The notes beneath the pieces were generated by a model that saw nothing but the letters and a program-made list of their open reading frames with translations, did not search any database and was not told where the DNA came from. From Zelonia costaricensis (taxonomy: Eukaryota; Euglenozoa; Kinetoplastea; Trypanosomatida; Trypanosomatidae), in NCBI GenBank assembly GCA_030849075.1, contig JASAOO010003275.1:1-34447 (forward strand): DNA of 34,447 nucleotides. Direction: 5' to 3'. The stretch's first letter is position 1. Each line of letters begins with the position of its first letter. Position numbers and translations under genes: made by a program. This document shows, one piece after another, positions 8,737 to 20,700 of this stretch.

Positions 8737-11700
8737 TTACACGTCGTCGGCGCCGTCATTCTCATCCGCACCGGAGCCGCCGCTCAGCGACAGGTCCAGC
8801 ACGTAAGTGTTCGCGGCCGACGGCATGTTTGGACCTCCGTTGGCGTTGATCGCGGTAGGGATTTGGCGCCCTGCACTGCCGCGCCCCGCACTGTTGCGTC
8901 CAATCTCCCCTGAGCCGGACTGTATAGAGAAGGAGACGAAGCTGCCGGGCGCGCCAGCCGATGGCATGGCGCCTGCCGCCCCGCCAGCGCGGCGGTTGGC
9001 GGTGGCGGGGGACCCCTGCGCGCCGGCGCTGCACTGCGCGAGCAGCGTGGAGACCTCGTGCACCTCCTGCATCATGTGCGTCATCCACTCCACGTCCCAT
9101 GACACCTGGTGGTCGAGCACGTCGGCCGCCGTCATGCGCTTCGTGGGGTCGCGGTGGAAGAGGCGGTTGAACAGCTCCACGAGCGAGGCGGGCAGCAGCA
9201 CGGAAAACTCGCCCAGCACATCGATACTGGAGGTGCTGATGCAGACGATGCTGCGCCGCTCATCGGCCTGCAGCTGCGCATCGGCCATCGCGGCCAAGAG
9301 GCTGTCCTGCTGCTGCGAGGGCGCCGAACCGCTCACACCAGAGGCGGCCTCCCCACCGAGCGGGGAGGCCGTGCTCAGCATGGCGCTGCTCCCATCGTGC
9401 GCCGCCGCGCCGGGGCTCAACTTGCCAGTGGAGGGGCTTGTGTGCATGGTCGTGTGCGTCGTGCTCAGCGTGAACTCGGTGGTGCCTGGTGTCTGCTGGG
9501 TCGCCAGCGCGGCGGCCACGCCGGCGCCACCGCGCTCCTGCTCCGCCCGCTCCACCGTATCGATCTCCAGTGCGTGCCGCAGCGCGTTGAGCATGCGATT
9601 CGTCGTCTCCTCCGTGTAGTGGTTCTCGAAGCGCGACGAGAGTCGGTTTGTGAACGTCAGCGGCAGCGAGCCCGTCTTGGGGATGCTGCGGTACAGCTCG
9701 TTGAGCGCTGGCATGTGCAGACCGTTCAGGTGGCCGAGGTTGATGCCCATGATGCTGGCGATGAGGCACCCAAAGGACCAGAGGTCGCACGACTCCGTGT
9801 ACGGCTCGCCCAACACCATCTCCGGCGCCATGTAGCTCACCGTCCCCTTCATGTTACGCAGCTGCCGCGACTCTGACATCTTCACGGCAGACCCAAAGTC
9901 ACCCAGCTTGGCCATACCGTTGGCGAAGAGGACGTTGGCCGGCTTGATGTCGCGGTGGATGATGCCGCGGCGGTGCAGGTAGGTGAGGGCACTCGCGATG
10001 TCGTGCACAATCATCACGGCATCCTGCGGACGCGTCAGGGCCGGCGAGGTGAAGGAGCCCCCGTTGACGCCGGCACCCGGTTCGCCGCCCACGCCAGCCG
10101 CCGCCGCCGCGGCGCCGTCGCCGGCGAACCGAGCCCCGGCGCGCAGGGAGCCGACGCGGTCGCCTTTGCTCTCCGCACCGCCCCCGCTGATGGAGTTGCT
10201 GCTGTTGAGCATGCTGCTCGTGCTCAGGGCGTTATTCGGGTGCTCGGCCATGGGCCCACCGATGCCGCCGGCGTTGCGGTACTGCTGCCGCTCCGCCGCG
10301 CCCGGAATTGCGACCGACGGCTCCAGCAGGTGATCGGCCAGCGAACCGTCGCACAGCTCCATGAAGATGGCGTACGAGTTGTCCTCGAGGCGGGTGTGCG
10401 AGAAGGAGACGATGTTCGGGTGATCGAGCGCGCGCAGGATGCTCACCTCGCGGTTGATGATCTCGAGCTGACGCAGCTTCATGCTCTTCAGAAAAATGCG
10501 CTTCATGGCCAGCTTGCCATGCGACACGTACATGAGCACCTCGAAGACGTCGCCGAAGGCGCCGCTGCCGATGTGCCGCACAATCTGGTACGACTGCTCC
10601 ATCGGCACGTCCACCATCGAGCGCAGCAGGCGGCGGCGGCGAATCAACTGCTGCACCTCGCCGAGCACGTTGCGGGAGAGCAGGCCGTCTAGCAGGTCGT
10701 CGGCGTGCATGACCACTGTCGCATCCGTCATCACGTTCTCGACGTTCATCGTTGGCGTGTGGACGCCCGGGCGGGTGGAGATGAAGAAGATCACCACCGT
10801 CTCCTCCACGGCGTGCTCAGCCAGCATCTCGTGAATCTCCGCATTCACCAGCGAGTCGACCCACTCCACGATGCAGACGTCGAAGAGCTTCAGGCCGGAG
10901 CGGGCGTAGCGGAGCATCTGCGTCGGGTTCGTCACGAACGTGGTGCAGTGCCCGTAGATACCAAGGATTTCCTCTATCTCGACGTGGGCGCGGGTGGCGT
11001 AGACGAGCACGTGCAGGTTGCTGCGCATGATCTGCTCCGCCGCCTCCTCCGCGGCGTCCCGCATCGCCGCGTGTGGGTCAGCAATCGTCTCGCGGTCCGC
11101 CGTCGCCGTCGTTGCACTGCCGTTGCCCGCTGCAAACCTCGACTGCGACCCGCCCCCGCCCATCACCGCGGCGTCCAGGCGACTCGCGCTGCCAGAGGAG
11201 ATTGCGGTCGTGGACGGGCGACTCGTCCGGATCGTCGTGTTCGCGCCGGCGGGGGTGCCCGTCACGGAGCTCGACGTGTCCGCCACAGCAGATGCGTTCG
11301 GCACCGACATCACGGCCGCCGCCGTCGCCATCCCCAGCGTCGCGGCGGCCGCTGCGCCGAAGGAGGCGCCACTGGTGCCGCCCGACGCCAAGCCTTGGTC
11401 GCGCAGGCTGCGCATGTGCACGCTGGCGCGGCGGCGCAGCTCGGCAAGCTGGTGCGGACGGCTTACGACGCCGAAAATGTCCATGAAGCTCTCCGCGAAG
11501 GAATCGTTCGCGTCGTCGCGCACACTCACCCCCGCACCTGGTACCCCGCGGCCGCCGCCCCGCTGCCCGCGCCAGTCCTCGTACACTGAGGTGCCGCTTG
11601 GCGCCAACCCAGGGGACGGCAGGCTGCCGGAGCTGCTGCTGCTGCGACGCCGTGGCGTGTCGCTTGTCGGCTTCAACTCCATCAGCGGCGACATCGAACT

Positions 11701-14700
11701 CTCCTCCGACCCAACCTGCACCGTGCCGGACGGGGTGGAGGACTGGTGGCTGAGCGCTGAGGACGAGCCTTGCGCAGGTCCGACGATGTTGACCACGGTG
11801 GAGGGGCCGGGCACCGTGGCAGCCGCCGCACACTGCGCCGCCGGCGGCATGGTGATGATGTTGGAGAAGAGGAGCGACGTGGGTGGACGGCCGGCGAGCG
11901 AGTCGCCGCGCGAGGTGCTCAGCGCGTCGGCCAGCTCCGCAGCCAGCGGGCCGAGACCGAGTGAGATGGGGCCAGCCGCCACCACGGCCGTCGTCGAACT
12001 CTCGTGCTTGCCCTGCTTCATCTCCACCTCGTCTGTTTTCGCCGGCGTCATCGGCTTGGCAGCTGCGACGACTGCCAAGGCTGCGGTGGCGGCGACGGGC
12101 CGCCCTTTGCCCTCCGGCACGTCCTCGTCTTCCTTGCTGAAGGCTGTGCTGAAGCCGCCGAACGCTGCCGCGGCGCTGGTGGAGAGCGCGTAGCCGAGCA
12201 GCTCCGTCCCGCCAGACTTCTGCGTCCGCACGCTGACGAGGCCCTGCGCGGTGTTGCTCAGCGTGCTCGCCAGATCGATGTGGCTGCTGTTGCCGCCGCC
12301 ACCCGTTGTCGTGCTGCCCGAGACGACCGGGTGCGGTAAGAAGGCCGGCGACCCAGCGGAGGGGCGGTGCTGCGAGGACGGGAAGCTGCTCATGCTGCTG
12401 CGCATCGTCGCCGTCGTGCGCTCGGCCCACGTCTTGTAGCCGCGCAGCCGCGGCAACGACTCGAAGCCGACCGTGAGGCTGTCCGCCCCCTGCGGCTCGA
12501 CATCACTGCGCGCCGTGCCAAGCGTGCGGTCTGGCGTGGGAGATGTGCCCCGCTGCGTGCCCGGGCTCGGCCGGCGCGTTGGCGAATGCCGCCGAGTCCC
12601 ACCCGCGACGTACGTTGTGGTGATGGTCGTCGTCGCGTCAATGCGGCGCACTGCCTCCTTCGCGTCGGATGGCCCGCCTGCTGCGGCCGCAGCGGTGGCA
12701 GAGGTTGCCGCTCCACGTGCTGCTGCTGCTGCTGCTGTGGCCGCCGCCGGTGAGGCAGAGCCGGCCCCCACCGCTGCCGCCGCCGCCGCCCCTGCCGGTG
12801 CTGCTGCGGCCGCGGCGTTGCCTGCCGCGGCGGCAGTCGATGAAGAGGGTCGCCTTCGGTCGCTCGTCATGGCAGTGCGCTGCTGCTGCTGCTGCTTCGT
12901 TGCGGCGGCGGCCGCCGCTGCAGAGGCAGTGTCGTCCGGCAGCACTACCGGCAGTTGCAGGCCAGAGCCCTTCTTGGGAAGCGTGATGCCGCTCAGCGTG
13001 AAGCCGCTGGCCGGCGCCGCCCAGTGCGGCTCCGTGCCACTGCCACGCATGCCGCCGTCGCCGCCGATGGCTATCGGCGGCGCCGCACCTGGGGTCCCAC
13101 CTGACGTGCTGTTCGTGCGGTGGCGCTGCATCCCGCTGCCGGAGAGGCGACGGCCGCCGGCATCGGTGCTGCGCAGCATCTCTGCATGAGCGGCATGCAC
13201 GGCAGCCATGACATCAGACGGGTGGTCCTCCTCGCCATCGCTGTGTTCCGCGGCGGCCATGAGCAGCAACGACGACTGGCGCCTCCTGCCCTGCCGCGCT
13301 GTGGGCGAGAAGTCCATGAGCTGGTAGTGCGGGTCGGCGTGCTGCCGCCGCGCTGGGGTGCCCAGGTCAGCCCTCGAGAGCGATGTGGCCAGCGTGGCCG
13401 CCCTCGAGGCCGCACCCACCGCTGTCGATGTGATGGAGGTCGGCAAGTTCGCCGCGTCCAGGCCGGCTTCGTCGTCGCCGGTGTCCGAGTGCGGCGCCGC
13501 GCTGGCGACGCTGAGCATCGCGGCGTCGTCGTCATCGTCGACCACCTCTTCTGGACCCGCCGTCTGCGCACGCACGGCATCGCGGTCGTCCCGCCGCGAC
13601 GGCGCTGCGGACGGCGGCGGGCTCGGCGAGCTCGGCTGCGGGGCGCGGTGGTCGGCGGTGCTGGACGCCGTCTCCGCGGCGGCCGCCCCGACGCCTGCGC
13701 CAAGACCCGAGGCACTCGGTGTGGCGGTCGTGCGCCGCGCGCTATCACCGCCGCGCTCACCCACTGGGCGCCCCACCGGCGCCGCCGTCGTCGTCTCTGC
13801 GTCCGGGTCGAGGTTGGCCGAGGGCACCCCCGCGTTCAGCATCTCCGCCGGCGGGGTGCTGTTGTTCACGTGGCTGGCGGCGCCTCGGAGGCCGTCACCG
13901 GTGTTGTCGACCGAGCCGACGCGGCTCGTCGTCGTGCCCCCGTCGTGGCTGCGCCTCGAGGCGGACGGGGAGACCGCAGCGGCTGCGGCGGTCGCGCCCA
14001 TGGGGGCGGGGTGCTGCAGGGCGGGGGGACGTAGCCACGACACGCGGCGCGTTGCGCCGGCTGCGGCGGACGACCCCTCGCTGGTGCTCCACTCGCGGCC
14101 AAGGGTGGGCCCTTCAGTGCGGGCACTCCTGCCCTCGCTGGCTGTCGCGCTGGTCGTGTTGTTGTTGCTGACGGCTGCCACCGCTGCGGCTGCTGATGCT
14201 GCGGTGGTCGAGGTGGCGGTGGTGCCGGCGGAGATGGTGGCCGTAGTGGATTGCCGGCTGTTCGTCAATACGTTGGCGATCATGTTGGGCCGCGTCGCCG
14301 CGGTCGGGGACTTGATCGGGGGCAGGATGACGCTCTTGCCGCGCACGTCCTCCGAGTACGGTCGAGCGGCTATTTCGTAGCGCAGCGGGATGATCTGCGG
14401 TGACGGCTGGGCCGCCTCGGCGGCAGCCTCCTCTGTGACGAGGTTGACAAGGTTGACGCCGAAGACGGAGAGGCCGCGGTACTTGGACAGCTGCACGTTG
14501 CCCAGGTGGCTCAGCAGCTCCAGCCGTTGCGGCGTCGTGAACGGAAAGCGCACCTGGGCCTCGAAGGTCTCGGCCCGCACGCGGGTGGAGCCGTCGCACA
14601 TGGTCAGGCTCTGCTGCATGTCACGGGAGAGGTAAAGCGCGCTGGACACGTTTCGCAGCGGCGGGCGGCGGCGCGGTGACCAAGGCGCGGCGGCCTGCAG

Positions 14701-17700
14701 CGCTGCCGGCGAGGACATCGCCTCAGCACCGCCGCCTCCGCTGTAGGAGGCCGCAACGTCGTCCAGCGTGGGGCCGCGAAACGGGTAGGTGTGCAGCAGC
14801 TGCTCCGGCCCACTGCCGCGGTGCTCGAGTCGAGACGCGGATGCGGCAGAGTGGTCCCCTGCAGCCTCTTCGTTGGCCTCGTCCTCGACCAGGCCGTCCT
14901 CCGTGTCCGCCCGAGGTATGTCGCGCGCCCCGAGCTCCTGCCCTTCCGCCCCGTCGCCCTCGGTGCCCGGCTCGCTGGTCAGCTGCGCACGCGCCTCGAG
15001 GGCGGCCTCGCCGGGCGTGCGGCTCGTAGTGTTGGTGGTGGTCGTGCTCGTCGAGTGGCGGGCATTCCGCGGCCCGCCGCCGCCCGTGCCGCTCGTCGTC
15101 GCCGTCGTCGTCGCGGCAAGGCTGCCGGAGCGCGAGAGCACGAGCGACCCCACGCGGCTGCCCTCCGCCACACGGGCTGCAGCCTCGCCGAGCATCTCGA
15201 ACGTTCCGCGGCGCCGTCCAGCCGCCGCCGCCGCGTTGACCATCGCTGAGGCGGTGGAGGTGCGCCTCATGAAGGATGTGCGCTGCGAGGACTCGCTCGC
15301 GGAGGTGCCCTCGCCGCTGTTGCGCTTCCAGCTCGGGCCCGTGGCGCTGCGCTTTAGCGCGTCGCCGCTGAGGCTGCGGCACCGCTGCTGCGCCTGCGGT
15401 CCCCGGCTGCTCCACGCACCGTCGTCGTCCTGCGACGCCACACGGTGCCTGGGGACGAGAGGGGATGAAGGCGACGAGTAGTGGAAGCCCCGCTGCCGCC
15501 GCGGCTGCGGCATATCGGTGGACTGCTGGTACTGCCCAAACTGCGGCTGCAGGGCGTTGCGCTGCGGTGACGGAGAAGTGCGGCCGGCGAGCGGCAGCTG
15601 CAGGCCGCGCACCGGCGTCGCCGCGCGGCTGCCCCTGGTGCTGATGGGCTTCGTCTGCACCGGCGGCGCGTCCACCGAGTCCCGCCGCAGCGGCCCCCAC
15701 GGCAGGCTCGAGGCCACCACGCTGGCGCTGAGCTGCGAGGCCGCCCCCATCGGCGCTGCTGCCGCCGTTGGTGGGATACCGTTCGCGAAGTTCAGCGCCG
15801 TGCCGTGGTTGGCGAAGGGTCCGCTGACGCTGGCGTTGTAGCTCGGCACGTAGGCAACACCCCCGTCCAGCGTGGGGACGGCAGTTGAGAAGGGCTGGCG
15901 CGACTCCTCGTAGGCGTAGCGCAGGTCGAGCTGCTCCAGCTTGGCCTCCAGGAGCTCCTCGAGTGATTTCTGGTGCGACGGCGTCTGCTGCTGGGAGGGT
16001 GTGGTGACGGACAGGGACGACGGCTGCGGGTTCACGGCGCCGGCGGTGGCCCCTGGCACGGGGGTGGGGAGGGAGGTGAGCTGCGGCAGCGTGGCTCGGC
16101 CAAGAGTGCCCGTGCCAAGCGAGGCACCGCTGGCGCTGCTTGACGTGCCTGGGGCGTCCGCTGTGGCTACGTTGGTCGCGGCGCCAGAGGCACCAGCTGC
16201 GCTCGCCAGGGCCTCGGCTCGCCGACTGCGGTTGGTGCTGGCGCTGTCGAGGCTGCGGCTCGTGTTCGCCGTGGTCGTCGCCTTGCTGGCCGTGCTCGCG
16301 GCGAGGAGCACGTCCACGGGAATCATGTCGATGACGAGCTGCGTCTTGCTCCGCACATTCAGGATGCAGGCCACCTGCACGGCGCCGTTCTGGTGCTGGT
16401 ACCGCAGGACGTGCTGCACGAACATCATGAAGGCGACCGAGTTGAAGATGATGGTCTTGGGCAGCCGCGAGGACACCAGCACCGCGACGATGCCGCGCTG
16501 CGCCCGCACTCGGTCGGCCAGCTTGTTCGTCGCGATCTGGTCGACCTCGTTGCTGCGCTGCCATGACATGCCTCCAGGCTGGGCACTCAGTATCTGCGAC
16601 AGGTTCATCTCCGCCGGCGTTGCCCACCCTGGCGTGTGACCGTGCGACTGCTGCGATGGCTGGCCGGCGACCGGCAGCGCGCCGAGGCCGCTGAGCAGGG
16701 CGGCGTCGCTGTTCGGGCCGCTGCTGCCGCCAATGTGGCCGGAGTTGCGCAGGGAGCGGACGGGTGCGGGGGAGCGGGGGTGGTTCGGGCTCGTTGCGGA
16801 GGGCGATGGGGGCTGCAGCGCCGCCGTTTCGCGATTGGACACGGTGCTGGGTGCTGGGCTGACGCTGGACACGTGGTGAGGCGATGCACTGCGCCGCTCG
16901 AGCTGCTGGGCCTCACGGACCTGCTGCGCCAGCTGCGCGACGCTCTCTACATTGCGCACCTCCTGCATGGTGCGCCACGGCGGCACCGCGCCGATCCCGC
17001 CGTGCCGTGGACCGCCCGCTATCACGGACGAGGTTGGTGACTGCGCGCTCGGGGAGGTCACGCCCGAGCCGTGCCCACTGCTGGGCTGGCGCAGCTGCTG
17101 AAGAGGAGGGGAGAAGATGCGCGCGTTGGCTGCGCTGACAGGGGCGATGGTGGCGTTCGCGGCCGACAGCTGCACCGAGCGCGGGCTGCCCTGGCGGGAC
17201 GCGCGGCTGGACGTGGACTGCGGCGCCGGAGAGAGCGGGAGCGAGTTCGTCATGGGGGTGCGGCGGTAGCGCGCCATGAGACGGGCGTCTTCCTCGTCGT
17301 CGGCAGGGCTTGTCGCGGCGGCAGCGGCCATCTCGAGCTGCTGACGCTGAAGCTGCCGGAGCTGCTCCTGTGGCTGCGACTTGAGGGGGTGCGGCTGCTG
17401 CGGGTAGCGGGCGCTCGGGGGGCCCCGCTGCTGCGCCCGTGACGACGGCGGCAGTGGTGGTGGCATCTGGGGTAGGCTGGTGGTCGGGCTGCCGCGCCAG
17501 CGCTTGGCGTCGGAGTCGCTGCTGGGCTCGTAGGAGGGGGTGAAGGGGAGCTCCTGCCCCCGCACTGGACTGGCGAAGCGTGTCGAGGAGGCGACGCCGC
17601 TGGCAGCGAGGCGCTCCTCGACCGCGGCGTTGGTGGGCTCGGGCAAGTTCGCCTGGAAGGGGGCGTAGCTCAACTCGAAGAGGGTGGTTTGGTTCATGTG

Positions 17701-20700
17701 CTGCGAGGTGCTGTGCTGAGAGGTGCTCTGCTGCGAGGTGCTCTGCTGCGCCGACGCCAGCCCGCTGTGCCCCGCCGAGGCCTCCGCGCCGTCAGAGTTG
17801 AGGGGCATAACCGAGACGGAAGTGGTCGGGTAGTTGCTCGTGCGCGAGGCCGCGCCATCGGTGGAGCGACCCACGCTGTGCCGCTGCGACGAGCCCTCCC
17901 GCGCGCGGTCCTCCTGCGTCTCCACGCTGTACCTCTCCTGCCAGCGGCGGGGCTGCCCATCCGCCATGGTGTTCGTGGTCACGGACAGGGACTCGAGCGG
18001 CGGCGAGGAGCGCTCTCGCAAATGGTGCTGCTGTTGCCGCTCCAGGCGATGCGTGAACTGCTCTCGCAGCGCGCGGGGGGCGTCGATGTCGAGCGGGTCG
18101 ACGCTGCCCAGCGAGGTCACGCAGATGGCCGCGGCCGTGCCGGAGAGGAACTGCGGTGCCAGCGGCGGAGATATCGATGCGGTCGTGACAGTGACGGCGG
18201 TGCTCGTCACCGGCACCATAAGCAGCGAGGGGCTCGGCGTCTTCAGCGGTGACGGCTCGGTGGACGGGGCGGCCAAGGCGGCCGAGGGCCAGCGGTCTAC
18301 CGGCGTCGTCTTCCAGGCCACGCCGCCGCCGCCGCCGGGGCTGCCTGGGCGCGAGAGCGGCGGCGAGGTGAGCGCCCGCATGGTGGGCGGCGTCGCTGGG
18401 GCCGGGGTCGGCTCGCTGCTCTCCAGGCGCTGCAGGACAAACAGCTCAATCTGCGTCTCCGTCCGGGCAGTCGGCGGCCCGAAGGTGGCGTTGGCGCTGA
18501 CCCCCGTCGGAGAGGACGGCTGCGCCACGCCGGCCACCGTCGCCTCGGCGCTGTCCGTCAGCCGCGACGGTGGGACGTCGGTGCTGTGCTGCGAGAGGCG
18601 CCGGGGGGCGGGGAGGCGGTGGTAGTGGCTCGGGTGCCCGCTCCGCATTCCATGCGGGAACGGGCGCAGGGTCTGGTTGCAGGCTGACGAGGGGGATTCG
18701 ATGAGGGGAGTGCTGGGGTTGGTCAGCGACACCGTCACTGCCGCCGTCGTGGACGCCGTCGTCACGGCGATGGAGGACACCGTGCTCTCGGCTGCCGTGC
18801 CGCCGCCTGTGCGGGTGCCGCCGCTGCCCGTCTTCGCCGGCACGGAGGGGACCGCCAGCGCCGCGTAGTAGACGCCGGTGTACTTGTGGCACAGCACGAC
18901 GTAGTGATCTTGTGCGGGCGACATCAGCTCGTCGAGGCTGGCGATCTCTCGCCACCCCGGCTGCCGCGAGGGCGTGGTGTTGCTGGACGACGACGGCGAC
19001 TGCTGCTGTTTCGGGAGCGGCGACAAGGGCTTGCCAGCGTTGTCTTCGCCAGCACCGCCGCTGACGGCCCGATCGCGCGGCGGCACGGCTGTCGGGCTTC
19101 GGGAGCTCGCGGGCGGGGAGACAGAGAGCAGCGTGGCCAAGGCCAGCGGCACGGACGAGCTGGCGCTGCTGTTGTTGTTGAGGCTCACGGCGGCCGCACT
19201 GGTGGAGACGACGGTGGTGGTGGTGGCCGGGTCGGTGGGCACAAAACAGCGAAAAAGGCTGTCGAAGGGTGGCATGTCGCCTGCGCCGGCAGTGAGGCCG
19301 CCGCTGCCGGGAATGCCCACGACACTCGCCGCGGCGTCGTTGGCGTAGATCAGCGACCACGTCGGCTGCACCACCGGCGTCGTCGAGAGCGACGCTGCCA
19401 CAAGCGGCGGCAGCCCCCCTTCCGGTCGCGCCGATGGGGAGGACAACACCGGAGATGCCGGCACGGTGTGCCTCGGGGTACTGTGCGAGCCGAGCGAAAT
19501 GGGGCCCACCATCGTCTTGGACGTGGAGCCGGGAGCGTTGGTGGCCGTCGACGCCGCCAGGACGTTGACGGGGCCGTCGCTCGTGGGGCTGCTGCCGGTC
19601 ACTGGCTGACTTGCTGTGGTGGTGGTCGCCGCCGCGGTGTCGCATTGCTCGTGTTCGAATACGGCGCTGCTGCCGACCAGCGGCTGCGCGTCGGTGGCGT
19701 TGTGCGGAAAGGTGGTCGACGAAGGCGGCTGGCGCGCTGGGAGCGTGAGAGGGGTGGGAGGGACGCGACTGCGATGCAGGTGCCCCGGATCGAGCGACGC
19801 CAACGCGGCCTCGTCGACCCGGGTTGGCGAATCACTCTGAGACGACGAGCCGGTCAGGGCGGCGGTCGTTCCCGTTGCCGGTGATGCCGCGGCTGCTGCT
19901 GCTGCGACAGATCCTGCGATCGCGGCGCTAGCAGAGGCGGAGCTGCACAACGCGGACGCGCTGTCTACCCGCGGCACTGCCGCCCGCACCGACGGGGCAG
20001 CGCTGGTGCCGCTGCGGCTCCCTGCAGTTGCGGCGATGACGAAGGCGGGGCACATCACCTCTGCCATGGGGCAGCTCTGCATCGTCTTGGCCATGAGGAG
20101 AAGAGACGGGTTGAGACGCGCGATGATGTCGCCGGGCAGCACCTGCGCCTGCGGTGCCAGCGCCGGGGTGCCGGCGGGGGTGGAGCGAGCGGAGGTCGGG
20201 CTCGACGTGGACGGCGGCGCCAGTGGGGCGTCGACGTCCGTGGCGGAGAACATCGGTGGCGCAGCGGCGCTGCCGTGCAGCAGCGGCTGCCGAGTGCCAC
20301 TTGTCGTGGACTGCGTCGTCGAGGTCGCCGCCGTCGCGGGGACGGTGGACAGTGCGATGGCCGCGGCGCTGCCCGCCGAGGCGACAGACCGGGCCCGCAG
20401 ACTGCGCCGGCGCGGCGTGTTCGAGGTGGCGGACAGGACAGTGTTGTTGCTGAGCTGGCGGTAGAGCTCGTGGTGCGGTGTCGCCACATCGCGGCTGGGC
20501 GGGGAGAGGGTGGAGACGGTCGCGTTGTTGTCCGTCGACTGGTCCGACCGGCGGTCGGGCAGGTGGCGCCCTTCCTGGGTCCCGGTCGCCGTCATGCTCG
20601 CCGTCTGACCCACCGAGAATCCGCTGCTGTTGGCGGACGGCTGCTGCGTTGAGAACGGCAGCGGCGGCTCCGAGGAGACGGGCGACACGAGAAGGTACGA

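Noticed and set aside
13358..14380. 340-codon plus-strand open frame, and similar frames such as 11018-12193 (391 codons)
   Set aside because: Antisense shadows of the giant kinase gene. High GC at third positions keeps the reverse frames open, and no domains are present.
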